From positions 62,001 through 126,000 of the forward strand of contig JAJTEE010000004.1 of assembly GCA_021298215.1 (NCBI GenBank): DNA of 64,000 bases, in the 5' to 3' direction. Positions within the stretch are counted from its first letter, which is position 1. Each line of letters opens with the position of its first letter. Shown here piece after piece: positions 25,474 through 35,294 of the stretch. Source of the stretch: Alphaproteobacteria bacterium. GTDB taxonomy: Bacteria; Pseudomonadota; Alphaproteobacteria; Paracaedibacterales; CAITNM01. A program made the translations under genes and the position numbers. The notes beneath the pieces are model-generated. The model was not told where the DNA came from and made no database searches. It saw only the letters and a program-made list of their open reading frames with translations.

Positions 25474-26323
25474 GACGCACCAATTCACCCAAACGCTCCA
25501 ATTCATCGGCAGTTGCCCCACCTGTGTTCAGCATGAAATTACAATGCTTTTCCGACATTTGTGCCGCACCAATGATCAATCCCCTACACCCAGCTTTATC
25601 AATCAATTCCCAAGCTTTAGCATTAGTTGGATTTTTAAATGTACTTCCCCCAGTGCGTCCTTTCATTGGTTGGCTTTCTTCTCGAAAATCTAAATATTTT
25701 TGGATAGTTTGCTGAATCTCAGACGCATTTCCTGTAGCCACTTTAAAAGCCGCTCGCACCACAATGCTCCCCTCTGGCAATATTGCTTTGCGATACGTCA
25801 TATGCAAATCTCCAGGCAATAATTTACGTAAGTTCCCTTTACTATCAACTATTTCAACCCAAGAAAGCACATCTTTTATTTCAACACCATAACAACCGGC
25901 ATTCATGGCAACAGCACCTCCGATCGACCCTGGAATTGTCACCAAAAACTCAATCCCGCTTAATTGGTGTTGCAACGCAAACATCGCAACCGTTCGATCC
26001 AACGCCGCGGCCCCAGCAACCAGCTCTCCGTTTTCCATACTGATTTGTGAAAAACTTCTCCCAAGTTTAATCACCACACCGTTATATCCGCCGTCACGTA
26101 CAAGAACATTTGAACCAGCACCAAGTATAAAATAAGGTATCTCCGCAGATTTTTCCTGAAGAAAATGTTGTAAATCATCAGAACTATCGGGCTTATATAA
26201 TACAAACGCAGGCCCCCCAGCTTGAAACCAAGTCAAACTAGACAATGGCGCACCAAAGCTATACCGCCCGTTTACCTGTGGTAATAAAGCAGGCGAAAGA
26301 CTGTTTTCTGTACTGGTAACCAT
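25397..26323 (-). CDS. murB: UDP-N-acetylenolpyruvoylglucosamine reductase
   Basis: FAD enzyme that reduces enolpyruvyl-UDP-GlcNAc to UDP-MurNAc with NADPH in the cytosol. 308 residues. The FAD-binding PCMH-type part has SLTWFQAGGPA and LGAGSNVLVRDGGYNGVVI; the central part has TIPGSIGGAVAMNAGCYG and YRKAILPEG; the C-terminal domain has GSTFKNP (the catalytic Ser region), KAGCRG and HCNFMLNTGGAT. It is the last gene of a minus-strand run from bamD, separated from murC by 154 bases. Its 3' end is duplicated 2.1 kb downstream. Confidence 0.95.
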   Translation of the reverse strand: MVTSTENSLSPALLPQVNGRYSFGAPLSSLTWFQAGGPAFVLYKPDSSDDLQHFLQEKSAEIPYFILGAGSNVLVRDGGYNGVVIKLGRSFSQISMENGELVAGAAALDRTVAMFALQHQLSGIEFLVTIPGSIGGAVAMNAGCYGVEIKDVLSWVEIVDSKGNLRKLLPGDLHMTYRKAILPEGSIVVRAAFKVATGNASEIQQTIQKYLDFREESQPMKGRTGGSTFKNPTNAKAWELIDKAGCRGLIIGAAQMSEKHCNFMLNTGGATADELERLGELVRQRVKENSNLELEWEIIRVGKKVEVV

Positions 26324-26477
26324 TAATTAATACTTCTCATTTATTGTTAAACTAACCCGAAAGGGATACAGCTCAAAATGTGTGTTCCCCTCGCACCTTT
26401 TGAGCTGGCTATTGGCTCGAAAACTTGCGTTCCATCCCCTCAATCTTCCATCGACGCATTTTTTGAGCCATTTCTAT

Positions 26478-27959
26478 TTAGGAATTTCCGTTTACCGCTT
26501 TCAATGCCGGTTGAAAATTTTTCTCTAAATCATGCGCCAATTCTTGTGCCCAAGCAGTAATATTCCCTGCCCCCATACACACAATAATATCCCCCGTCTC
26601 TAAGAAAGGGGTTAGCATTCCCAGCAACGAAGAAGGATATTCAAAATAACGCACAAACACTTCTGTGCTCTCTGCAACTTTATCAACCAAATCCTCACTT
26701 GTCACACCATTCGGCGCTTCACCTGCTGGATAAACAGGCGATATCAAAACCTGCTCACAACCATCAAAGCAATGCACAAAATCCTCAAATAAATCTTTTA
26801 AACGTGAAAAACGATGTGGCTGAACCACTGCATATACTTTACCCTTAGTTGCTTGCTTTGCTGCAGCGATAACCGCCTTAATCTCAGCGGGATGATGCGC
26901 ATAATCATCAATGATACGCACCCCGTGCACACTTCCAACTTGAGAAAACCGTCGTTTTACGCCTTTAAATGTTTTAAACGCATGACGCACTACAGCATCT
27001 GATATTCCTAATTCTTGTGCAATGGCAACAACAGCTAAAGCATTCTGTACGTTATGCTGCCCAACCATTGGCAAGAAAACATCCTTCAACATAGGAGGAA
27101 GCGTTTTAACATTATCGCCAACGTTGTTTGCTAACTCTCGCTGACGCTCTAAATAAGCCAATTTCAAACTAATATCAAACGTTACACCTTCTGTACAAAA
27201 TCGAATATTTTGCGCAGAAACATCTGCATTTTCATCAAAACCATACGTAACAATGCGGCGATCTGAAATCTCTTCTGCCAATTTTTTTACAACCGGATGA
27301 TCAATACATAAAACGCCAGCTCCATAAAAAGGAACATTCTTCACAAAGTGACGAAACGCTGCATATAAAGACTCAAAATCTCCATAATGCTCCATATGTT
27401 CGGCATCAATATTCGTAACCACTGCTATTGTTGCTGGAAGCCTTGTGAAACTTCCATCTGATTCATCAGCTTCCACAACAGCCCAATTGCTCTTACCCAA
27501 ACGTGCATTCGTATTATATTCATTGATAATACCACCATTTACAACAGTCGGATCCATACCAGCGGCATCAACTAACCATGCTAAAAGCGATGTTGTCGTT
27601 GTTTTCCCATGCGTTCCACCCACAGCCAAAGATAAGCGACTACGCATAATTTCTGCTAATATCTCTGATCGATGCATTACCGGGATACGCAAGCGCCTTG
27701 CTTCGACAAGCTCAACATTATCAGGCTTAACAGCTGTTGAAATGACCACTGCTTGAACTTTAGCTAAATTCTTTGCATCATGCCCAATGAAAACTGGAAT
27801 CCCCAAAGACTCTAAACGCTTCGTATTATAGCTTTCAGAAATATCTGCACCCTGCACCTGAAAACCACTTTTGTGCAAAACCTCAGCGATACCGCTCATC
27901 CCGATTCCGCCAATTCCAATAAAATGCAAGGCCCGCACTTGTCCAGGTAAAATATTCAT
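26478..27959 (-). CDS. murC: UDP-N-acetylmuramate-L-alanine ligase
   Basis: Adds L-alanine to UDP-MurNAc. 493 residues, three-domain Mur ligase: N-terminal Rossmann domain (HFIGIGGIGMSGIAEVLH), central ATP domain with the P-loop GGTHGKTTTTSLLAW and NIDAEHMEHYGDFE, and a C-terminal domain with DDYAHHPAEIKAVIAA and QPHRFSRLKDLFEDF. GIGGIGMSGIA and the YAHHP block mark MurC rather than MurD or MurE. It sits 27 bases downstream of murG. The 154-base gap to murB contains no gene; an imperfect inverted repeat around TTTTGAGC is seen there. Confidence 0.96.
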   Translation of the reverse strand: MNILPGQVRALHFIGIGGIGMSGIAEVLHKSGFQVQGADISESYNTKRLESLGIPVFIGHDAKNLAKVQAVVISTAVKPDNVELVEARRLRIPVMHRSEILAEIMRSRLSLAVGGTHGKTTTTSLLAWLVDAAGMDPTVVNGGIINEYNTNARLGKSNWAVVEADESDGSFTRLPATIAVVTNIDAEHMEHYGDFESLYAAFRHFVKNVPFYGAGVLCIDHPVVKKLAEEISDRRIVTYGFDENADVSAQNIRFCTEGVTFDISLKLAYLERQRELANNVGDNVKTLPPMLKDVFLPMVGQHNVQNALAVVAIAQELGISDAVVRHAFKTFKGVKRRFSQVGSVHGVRIIDDYAHHPAEIKAVIAAAKQATKGKVYAVVQPHRFSRLKDLFEDFVHCFDGCEQVLISPVYPAGEAPNGVTSEDLVDKVAESTEVFVRYFEYPSSLLGMLTPFLETGDIIVCMGAGNITAWAQELAHDLEKNFQPALKAVNGNS

Positions 27960-27986
27960 TCAATTAATACAGAAAAAGGTTATCTA

Positions 27987-29045
27987 TTATAAATAGCTAT
28001 CCTGGGAAAAACTTTCAACCCAATCGGCTAAATCTTTCGCAGCATTTGGTTTGCCTAAATGATGAATTGATTCGCTCATCGCCGATAAAGATTTTTTATT
28101 ATTCATAATACTTTCAAGGAGTTGCGCTAAAACTGGAGGTGTAAATTCGAGTTCATTTAGAATCCATCCTCCACCAGCATTCACCACTAGACGAGCGTTC
28201 TCACCTTGATCATTATCCTTTGAAATAGCTAACGGCACAAAAACAGCTGGCACCCCTAAACATGTTAATTCAGCAACAGTTGAAGCACCTGCACGACAAA
28301 TAGCCAAATCCGCATTACGAAGCTTTCCAGGTATATCACTAAAAAAGCTTTCTAAACACGCTTCAATACCTAGTTTTTCATAAAAAGTTTTGACGTCTTG
28401 CAACTGCTCATGACGGCATTGCTGCGTGACAATTAATTTTTTTTGCAAATCTTCAGGCAATAATTCCAACGCTTTTGGAATAATTTCTGAAAATAATTTA
28501 GCACCCTGGCTACCACCAATCACACACACATGAAACCTATTCGGGTCTTTTGATTGTGGTTTTGACATCGCCACATGAACAAGCTCTCGCACAGGATTAC
28601 CTTTCCATACAGCATTATAGGGAGCCCCATTTGTCTGCGAAAAGCTTATAGCTAACCCTTTCGCAAATTTTAGCAATAGTCTATTTGCGCGGCCTAACAC
28701 CGCATTTTGTTCATGCAATAATGTTTTCTTAAATGTTAGTTGTGCTGCAATCATTCCCGGAAGAGAAGGATATCCACCAAATCCCACCACTAAATTCACA
28801 CGATTTTTATGAAAGAATATTAAGCTCTTCAAAATGCCACGAAGCATAGTAAATACGTACGTAATAATATTGCTACGCTTTACATTTAATATTTCAATCG
28901 CATCAAAATATTCGTAATTTACAAAATTCATTGCTCTAGAATCAGTAAAAAGAGCTAATTTATGTCCACGCTTTTTTAAATGAGCAGCAAGCCCTTCCGC
29001 TGGAAATACATGCCCACCTGTTCCTCCCGCACACAAAACAATCAT
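27987..29045 (-). CDS. murG: undecaprenyldiphospho-muramoylpentapeptide beta-N-acetylglucosaminyltransferase
   Basis: Converts lipid I to lipid II at the inner face of the membrane. 352 residues, GT-B fold: N-terminal AGGTGGHVFPAEGLAAHL, GFGGYPSLPGM and HEQNAVLGRANRLL, then in the second half VIGGSQGAKLFSEIIP, ICRAGASTVAELTCLGVPAVFVPLAI and DNDQGENAR. These are the G-loops and UDP-GlcNAc-binding segments of MurG. The start shares one base with the recN stop (TAATG on the minus strand), and murC follows after 27 bases. A DNA-repair gene translationally coupled to murG is an unusual arrangement. Confidence 0.96.
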   Translation of the reverse strand: MIVLCAGGTGGHVFPAEGLAAHLKKRGHKLALFTDSRAMNFVNYEYFDAIEILNVKRSNIITYVFTMLRGILKSLIFFHKNRVNLVVGFGGYPSLPGMIAAQLTFKKTLLHEQNAVLGRANRLLLKFAKGLAISFSQTNGAPYNAVWKGNPVRELVHVAMSKPQSKDPNRFHVCVIGGSQGAKLFSEIIPKALELLPEDLQKKLIVTQQCRHEQLQDVKTFYEKLGIEACLESFFSDIPGKLRNADLAICRAGASTVAELTCLGVPAVFVPLAISKDNDQGENARLVVNAGGGWILNELEFTPPVLAQLLESIMNNKKSLSAMSESIHHLGKPNAAKDLADWVESFSQDSYL

Positions 29046-30691
29046 TACGACTCCTTCATTAATTCTAATGCTGCCATACGCGCTGCTTCATTAACTTCTT
29101 GGCCAGACAACATACGAGCTATTTCTTGAATACGTTCATTTTCAGATAGTACGTGCACGTTTGTAAGAGTAGAAGAAGTTCCTTGTTGTTTTGATACAAC
29201 CAAATGATGATGAGCCTGTGCTGCCACCTGAGCAGAATGCGTAATTGCCATAACTTGACCACAATCTCCTAACCGCTTTAAACGCTTTCCAATTGCTAGC
29301 GCAACTTGACCACTTACGCCATGATCAATTTCATCAAAAATTAACGTTGACACATTTTGCTGACTTGCCGTAACAACCTTCAAAGCCAGCATTAATCGAG
29401 CCATTTCACCCCCAGATGCTGTCTTATGTAATGGCGCAAAATTTTGCCCCGGGTTCATGCATACTTCAAAGATAACTTGTTCGGTACCATATGCACCCCA
29501 TTGCGGTTCAGGTAATTCGGATAAATTAATCTGAAAACGCGCATGCGGCAAAAATAAATCTGGTAATTCTTTATGCACATTCTCTTCCAGATTTTTAGCA
29601 GCCACTTTTCGTGCTTTTGTCAACGCTTGAGCTACTTCAACATATTCTTGCTTCGTTTGCGCCAATTGCTTTTGCAGCTGACCACGCTCATACTCTGGAT
29701 CATCAAGACCTTGTGATTGCTTCTGTAATTCTTGCCAAACTTTATGTAAATCATCGCCTGCGATATTGTATTTTTTAGAAATAGCATGAAGTTCGCTATA
29801 ACGTTGATCATAATGTTGCAACTCATCCGCATGAGCTTGGTGTTGCTCAAGCAAATCCTTTAAAATAAGTTGGGTTTCTTTGACCTCAACATACGCACGA
29901 TCCAAACTTTTTGCTGCTTCTTCCACAGCTTCTAAACCAACATTTGCTTTTGTCAAAGCTTGCTGATGTTGCGCAATTTCACCCGCTAAATCTTTAGGAT
30001 ACGTCATCCCCTGCAAACACGCAGCAACTGTGTCTGCTATTTTTGCAAACCCTACAATTTCTTGACGCTTTTGTAAAAGTAACGTTTCTTCTTCTTCAAG
30101 AGGACGTAGCTTCGTTAAATCTTCCAGTTGCATTCTAATAAATGCCCGTTGTTGTTCATGTGCGAACATATTCTTTTCAAAAGTTTCCAAACTTATTTGC
30201 GCCTCTTGAAAACGCTTCCACGCTTCTTCAACATTTTTTTTGATTACTTCATCAATAGTTTGATCTAAAAGAACACGCTGTCGACTTAATTCAAACAAAT
30301 GATCTTGCTGACCATGAATATTAAGTAGCTGATCACCTAACATTTTTAACGTTTGCACTGTCACGGGTTCATCATTGATAAACGCTTTAGAACGCCCATT
30401 CGTTTGCAAAACACGCCGCAGAGCAATGATTTCACCCTTAGGCAAACCTTGCTCTTCAAATAATTCATTCAGCAAATCATCATATTCAAATTCAGCAAAA
30501 ACCGATGCTTGCTCTGCATTTTTCCGAATAAGATTTTGCTCGCCACGCTGCCCTAGCACTAAGCACAGCGCATCTAAAAGAATAGATTTTCCAGCACCTG
30601 TTTCCCCTGTAAAAACACAGAAACCATGTTCAAAGGAGAGATCTAGTGATTCAATCAGCACTACATTACGTATACTGAGCGCGCGCAGCAT
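29045..30691 (-). CDS. recN: DNA repair protein RecN
   Basis: SMC-like ATPase acting early in double-strand break repair. 548 residues, the normal size. The N-terminal ATPase half has MLRALSIRNVVLIESLDL and Walker A GETGAGKSILLDAL. The middle is a long coiled coil (residues ~150-370) rich in Gln/Glu/Leu. The C-terminal half has the ABC signature TASGGEMARLMLALK, Walker B TLIFDEIDHGVSG and the His switch AITHSAQVAAQAHHHL. It is three bases downstream of bamD and overlaps murG by one base. Confidence 0.96.
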   Translation of the reverse strand: MLRALSIRNVVLIESLDLSFEHGFCVFTGETGAGKSILLDALCLVLGQRGEQNLIRKNAEQASVFAEFEYDDLLNELFEEQGLPKGEIIALRRVLQTNGRSKAFINDEPVTVQTLKMLGDQLLNIHGQQDHLFELSRQRVLLDQTIDEVIKKNVEEAWKRFQEAQISLETFEKNMFAHEQQRAFIRMQLEDLTKLRPLEEEETLLLQKRQEIVGFAKIADTVAACLQGMTYPKDLAGEIAQHQQALTKANVGLEAVEEAAKSLDRAYVEVKETQLILKDLLEQHQAHADELQHYDQRYSELHAISKKYNIAGDDLHKVWQELQKQSQGLDDPEYERGQLQKQLAQTKQEYVEVAQALTKARKVAAKNLEENVHKELPDLFLPHARFQINLSELPEPQWGAYGTEQVIFEVCMNPGQNFAPLHKTASGGEMARLMLALKVVTASQQNVSTLIFDEIDHGVSGQVALAIGKRLKRLGDCGQVMAITHSAQVAAQAHHHLVVSKQQGTSSTLTNVHVLSENERIQEIARMLSGQEVNEAARMAALELMKES

Positions 30692-30694
30692 CGG

Positions 30695-31444
30695 TTACTT
30701 TTTAATCCCTTGCATAATTTCATACGTCTGGGCATACCAGTCAGAATCATTATAATTGTGACCAAGCACAGCAGCACTCGCCTTAGCCTCTTCGTACATA
30801 CCTAGCGCTAAATAAGAAAGCGTCAGACGATACAAAGTTTCAGGAACATGTGCAGAATGTTCGTATTCTTTAATCACCATCTGTAAACGATTTATTGCCG
30901 ACAAATGCGCTTCTTTTTGCTGATAAAACCGGGCAATTTCAACTTCTTTTGCCGCTAAATGGTCGCGAATAAGATCAATTTTTAGACGGCCATCTTTTGC
31001 GTATTTACTATTAGGAAAACGATTAATGAGCTTTTGGAAAGCGTCTGCGCTTTCTTTCGCTGGTGTTTGGTCGCGCTCAACAATGGGTATTTGTTCATAA
31101 GAAATCAGACCTAACATATACATCGCATACGGCACATATTCATGGCCCGGATGTAACTGAATAAACATTTCAAATGCTTCTTCAGCTTCTTCATATTTTT
31201 TCGCTAAATAATACGTATATCCAGACATCACTTGCGCATTAAGAGACCAATCTGAATACGGATGTTGACGCTCAACTTCAGCGTAAGCAGCGCCTGCTTC
31301 TTTATATTTCTTAGCCTCTAAACGATCAACAGCCAATAAGTACAGCTGCTCAACCGACATTTCATCAAATTTTTCAGCATCATCCGCGCAAGAAGCTAAC
31401 AGAAGCACAAGTAAACCAGAAAGAAGTCGTTTCACAAACGTCAA
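30695..31444 (-). CDS. bamD: outer-membrane assembly lipoprotein BamD
   Basis: Lipoprotein of the BAM complex that folds beta-barrels into the outer membrane. 249 residues counted from TTG 31444; GTG 31435 (MKRLLSGLLVLLLASC) is an alternative start. The lipobox is LLASC with Cys19. The rest is five TPR-like helical hairpins (MSVEQLYLLAVDRLEAKKYK, ERQHPYSDWSLNAQVMSGY, FIQLHPGHEYVPYAMYMLGL, INRFPNSKYAKDGR, LYRLTLSYLALGMYEEA), as in BamD/ComL. It heads the run bamD-recN-murG-murC and has a 148-base upstream region shared with the divergent aminotransferase. Confidence 0.94.
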   Translation of the reverse strand: MTFVKRLLSGLLVLLLASCADDAEKFDEMSVEQLYLLAVDRLEAKKYKEAGAAYAEVERQHPYSDWSLNAQVMSGYTYYLAKKYEEAEEAFEMFIQLHPGHEYVPYAMYMLGLISYEQIPIVERDQTPAKESADAFQKLINRFPNSKYAKDGRLKIDLIRDHLAAKEVEIARFYQQKEAHLSAINRLQMVIKEYEHSAHVPETLYRLTLSYLALGMYEEAKASAAVLGHNYNDSDWYAQTYEIMQGIKK

Positions 31445-31592
31445 TATAATCTCTATTTTCGCTCAAGATAGCATAAGCAAAAACTGTTTCCTAGCTAAAG
31501 TATTTGATAAAGAATACTTAAATCCAAACTGGAAAATTCTCTACACAAAAGGTACTCTAGCTTTAACTTATTTCGATTTAAAGCGTACTATC

Positions 31593-32711
31593 ATGAATAA
31601 TCCCAACATTTTCAAATTAGAAGAGTACCTAGGACAATACGAATTTAAAGCTCCCTATTTGTTATGCTGCTCTGATGCCGAAAGCATCACCATGCAGGAA
31701 ATGATCGATATGGGATCATCCAGCAGTAAAGATGCTTGGAATAAATTAAGCCTTGGGTATACAGAAGTTAGCGGTCTCCCTCTTTTGCGTGAGCAAATCA
31801 CCCAAAGTTTTTATCCCAAACTATCTGCCAATAATATTCTATGCTTCTCAGGAGCAGAAGAAGGAATTTTTTGTGCTCTTTATACCCTATGCGACCCAGA
31901 TGATCACGTTATTGTTCTTACTCCTTGTTATCAATCCCTTGCTGAAATCCCAGCACTAAAGGGTGCTCTTATTTCCCACATTTCCCTTCGTGAAGAAAAC
32001 TATTGGCGTATCGATTTACAAGAAATTCAGAACGCTATCAAACCGAACACAAAATGCATCGTCATTAATTTTCCACATAACCCAACCGGCCAAGTGATTA
32101 CCAAAAACGAATTGCAAGATTTAGTAGACGTATGCCGAGCTCATAATTTATGGCTATTTTCAGATGAAGTGTATCGTCTCTTGGGCAATCCTTCAGAAGG
32201 TTGGGCACCTTCCGCTGTTGAACTTTATGAAAAAGCACTTTCACTTAATGTGATGAGTAAAGCTTTCGGGCTAGCCGGCTTACGCGTAGGTTGGATTGCT
32301 TGCCAAAATAATGATTTGCTTAAAAAAATTGAACAAATGAAGCATTACACGTCCATTTGCAACAGCGCCCCTTCAGAAATACTCAGCCTTATCGCCCTTG
32401 AAAACAAAGATAAAATCCTCGCACGCAATAACCAGATAGTAGACAAAAATCTTCAGCTTCTTGATAGTTTTATGGATCAATATCGCGAACTCTTTTCCTG
32501 GGTTCGCCCTCAGGGAGGCTGCGTTGGATTTGTGCGCTATAAAAAGGAGGAATCCATTGATAATTTTTCAAAAAGATTAGTTGATGACAAGGGTGTTTTA
32601 CTGATGCCAGCCTCTATCTATAGCCATTCAAGCAATCACTTTCGCATAGGGTTTGGACGAAAAAATATGCCTGAAAGTCTAGAAAAATTGAAAGAATTTT
32701 TACAAGATTAA
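31593..32711 (+). CDS. pyridoxal-phosphate aminotransferase, class I/II
   Basis: 372-residue fold-type I PLP enzyme. Features are FSGAEEGIFCALYTL (phosphate loop region), NFPHNPTGQVI (Asn contacting PLP), FSDEVYRLL (Asp and Tyr to the ring), the Schiff-base Lys in NVMSKAFGLAGLRVGWI, and a C-terminal substrate-carboxylate Arg in HFRIGFGR. Substrate is not evident: the family covers aspartate, alanine, branched-chain and aromatic aminotransferases and beta-lyases. It is divergent from bamD and its stop is three bases from the stop of the convergent citrate synthase gene, so no terminator separates them. Confidence 0.85.
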   Translation: MNNPNIFKLEEYLGQYEFKAPYLLCCSDAESITMQEMIDMGSSSSKDAWNKLSLGYTEVSGLPLLREQITQSFYPKLSANNILCFSGAEEGIFCALYTLCDPDDHVIVLTPCYQSLAEIPALKGALISHISLREENYWRIDLQEIQNAIKPNTKCIVINFPHNPTGQVITKNELQDLVDVCRAHNLWLFSDEVYRLLGNPSEGWAPSAVELYEKALSLNVMSKAFGLAGLRVGWIACQNNDLLKKIEQMKHYTSICNSAPSEILSLIALENKDKILARNNQIVDKNLQLLDSFMDQYRELFSWVRPQGGCVGFVRYKKEESIDNFSKRLVDDKGVLLMPASIYSHSSNHFRIGFGRKNMPESLEKLKEFLQD

Positions 32712-32714
32712 AAT

Positions 32715-33980
32715 CTACAAATGCCGAAGCACAGATCCCGTGTACAACTGCCGTGGTCGTCCAATTTTTTGCCCCGGATCCGCCATCATCTCATTCCAAT
32801 GCGCAATCCATCCAACCGTACGTGCCACTGAAAAAATAACCGTAAACATTGACGTTGGAATGTTCAGTGCTCTAAACACGAGTCCTGAGTAAAAATCCAC
32901 GTTTGGGTATAATTTATTGTCAATAAAATATTGATCCTTTAGTGCAATTTCTTCCAGCTTAAGTGCTATATCCAGCAGAGGATCTTGTATCCCCAATTGA
33001 TCCAACACATCATGGCAAGCCTTGCGCATAATGCGTGCCCTGGGGTCATAATTTTTATACACGCGGTGCCCAAATCCCATCAAACGAAACGTATCTTTTT
33101 TATCTTTCGCACGATTGATAAACGCTGGAATATTTTCAACCGATCCTATTTGCTCCAGCATTTTCAATACTGCTTCATTAGCACCTCCATGCGCAGGCCC
33201 CCAAAGCGCTGCAATGCCAGAGGCTATGCACGCAAACGGATTAGCCTTGCTCGATCCCGCAAGTCGCACGGTTGATGTCGACGCGTTCTGCTCATGATCC
33301 GCATGCAAAATAAAAATAATATCCATCGCTTTAGCCACAATTGGATTAATTTGATATTTTTCCGAAGGCAGCCCAAACATCATTTTCAAAAAATTCTGTG
33401 CATAGGTTAAATCATTTTGAGGATAAGGCAGCGGACATCCTCGCGAATAATTATACGCCATTGCAGCAATGGTCGGCATTTTTGCAATGATCCGATGAAA
33501 AGCCGTTTCTCTTTGCTTTGGATCATAAATATCCAAATTGTCATGATAAAAAGCGGAAAGCGCTCCAACCACGCCAACCATAATCGCCATGGGGTGCGCG
33601 TCACGACGAAACCCTTGGAAGAAAGAACGCAACTGCTCATGCACCATGGTGTGCTGCGTTACCGATTTTTCAAACTCTTCTTTCTCTTGTGCATTAGGCA
33701 ATTCACCATAAAAAAGTAAATACGCAACATCCAAAAAGTCACATTTTTCAACAAGCTCGTCAACTGGATATCCGCGATATAACAACACGCCTTTATCACC
33801 GTCAATATAGGTGATACCCGATGAACAACTCGCCGTTGACATAAATCCGGGGTCGTAACAAAACATACCTGTTTCTTGATATAAGCTTCGCACATCAATC
33901 GCAGCCGGACCGAAACTCCCTTCAAGAATAGGCAATTCAACCGTTTTTCCATCAATTGTAATTGTTGCTTTGCGAACCAT
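32715..33980 (-). CDS. gltA: citrate synthase
   Basis: Entry step of the TCA cycle: oxaloacetate plus acetyl-CoA to citrate. 421 residues, the hexameric type-II form typical of Gram-negative bacteria. Visible active-site residues are the His in [10 protein letters not shown], the His in [15 protein letters not shown] and the Asp in [12 protein letters not shown]-terminal landmarks are [17 protein letters not shown] and [11 protein letters not shown]. Monocistronic on the minus strand. With aconitase at 52-54 kb it indicates a working oxidative TCA start in this genome. Confidence 0.96.
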   Translation of the reverse strand: MVRKATITIDGKTVELPILEGSFGPAAIDVRSLYQETGMFCYDPGFMSTASCSSGITYIDGDKGVLLYRGYPVDELVEKCDFLDVAYLLFYGELPNAQEKEEFEKSVTQHTMVHEQLRSFFQGFRRDAHPMAIMVGVVGALSAFYHDNLDIYDPKQRETAFHRIIAKMPTIAAMAYNYSRGCPLPYPQNDLTYAQNFLKMMFGLPSEKYQINPIVAKAMDIIFILHADHEQNASTSTVRLAGSSKANPFACIASGIAALWGPAHGGANEAVLKMLEQIGSVENIPAFINRAKDKKDTFRLMGFGHRVYKNYDPRARIMRKACHDVLDQLGIQDPLLDIALKLEEIALKDQYFIDNKLYPNVDFYSGLVFRALNIPTSMFTVIFSVARTVGWIAHWNEMMADPGQKIGRPRQLYTGSVLRHL

Positions 33981-34106
33981 TTCAATTTCCCTATATGCGA
34001 AAAATTACGAACATTTTAAGTAACTGTACCAAAGAAAAAGTAGGTTCGGTACTTTAAATTATCGCGAAAAAATCACATAAACAGAATGCTTAATCGAGAA
34101 ATACAT

Positions 34107-35231
34107 TCAATGCAAAACTTTATATTTTTTTTGTATCCCAATACACGCCGCCATCATGCTAATCATGAGTGCTGCTCCGATAAAAGGTGGGGGCATCATT
34201 CTTAAAGATGCCGCATACGTAGCAAACAGAATAAAAGAAACATGGGTAAATCCAAAGAATAACGTAATTTTAGCGTAGCTCTGAAATCCCTTTAAAACAG
34301 AATAAACATAAGCAAGAGATGGTGCTAAAAAGAGACTAAATCCTATACCAAAAACTACTTGATGCACTATGTAACTATCAGCCATTAGCAATAACATCGC
34401 CACAAAAATCCCAATCATGGAAAAAGTCATCGTACGCACCGGCCCCATAATTTTCGCAAAGTAAGCTGATGGAAAAAGACTTAATAGAATAATGAAATTC
34501 ATTAGTGAAGATGGCGTTGCAATCATCACATTACTCATATACCAATCTGTAAAACAAGGAGTATAAGAAAGTCCTATGCTACCGACGCCAATGATGAGTA
34601 TAGCCATTACCTTAGAAGAAAAACTGGCAGAATTCATTCTTGTAATTTTTTCAATGCTTGTCTGTTTAGCCAGGTAAATGCAGAATCCTAAAATAACAAG
34701 ATCCGGAATAATTAAAAAACCTGCCCATTGGAAGAAGGAATATATAGAATTTCCATAGTAAGCAGTGAGCGTCCCCCCCATAATGGCAACGAGCATCAAC
34801 GCACTAATTTGATAGTGCTTTAATGGGGTATAAAATCTGCACAAATATAAAAGCGGTAAAACAATAGCGCTTTTTAAAAAAAGTCGACAACTTCGAATGA
34901 GGGTAATCAATAACAACGAGTTGATTTTAATACTGAAAAAATAAATGCCAAATGCTAAGCCGGCAAGAAATAGATAACCCAATGTAATTAACTTCATGGT
35001 TTTAAAAAAACCAATACGATCAGCAAGATAACCCAGGCAATAACACCCAGAAACTTTGGCCGTGAATTCAAGTAAATGCCAAGGCATTACGGGATTTTCT
35101 TGCAATAAAGTAAAATTCCAAGCTTGCTGTTCTAAAAAAGCATTAAAGTAAGGTAGCGTTAAAATATTGGACGCATGCACCCAAACACAAATAAAAATTA
35201 TAAGCAGTTTGAGCGTCTCTCTAGGGTACAT
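34107..35231 (-). CDS. MFS transporter
   Basis: 374 residues, about 10-12 hydrophobic segments. The start is ATG 35231 (an in-frame TTG lies one codon upstream). The only clear family mark is the loop after helix 2, LGYLADRIGFFKTMKL, which matches the MFS motif A (GxLaDRxGrr). The substrate cannot be predicted. It is on the minus strand between asnB (60 bases upstream) and gltA (126 bases downstream) and may share transcription with asnB. Confidence 0.75.
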   Translation of the reverse strand: MYPRETLKLLIIFICVWVHASNILTLPYFNAFLEQQAWNFTLLQENPVMPWHLLEFTAKVSGCYCLGYLADRIGFFKTMKLITLGYLFLAGLAFGIYFFSIKINSLLLITLIRSCRLFLKSAIVLPLLYLCRFYTPLKHYQISALMLVAIMGGTLTAYYGNSIYSFFQWAGFLIIPDLVILGFCIYLAKQTSIEKITRMNSASFSSKVMAILIIGVGSIGLSYTPCFTDWYMSNVMIATPSSLMNFIILLSLFPSAYFAKIMGPVRTMTFSMIGIFVAMLLLMADSYIVHQVVFGIGFSLFLAPSLAYVYSVLKGFQSYAKITLFFGFTHVSFILFATYAASLRMMPPPFIGAALMISMMAACIGIQKKYKVLH

Positions 35232-35294
35232 CAAGCCATGCGAAACTCATGAAGATACCAAAGGAAATAGGCCTTTTTAACATTAAAGTCAAGC

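Noticed and set aside
25905-26135. Open frames on the plus strand across murB, murC and recN
   Set aside because: They are antisense to strongly conserved enzymes, have no ribosome-binding sites and no recognisable protein features.
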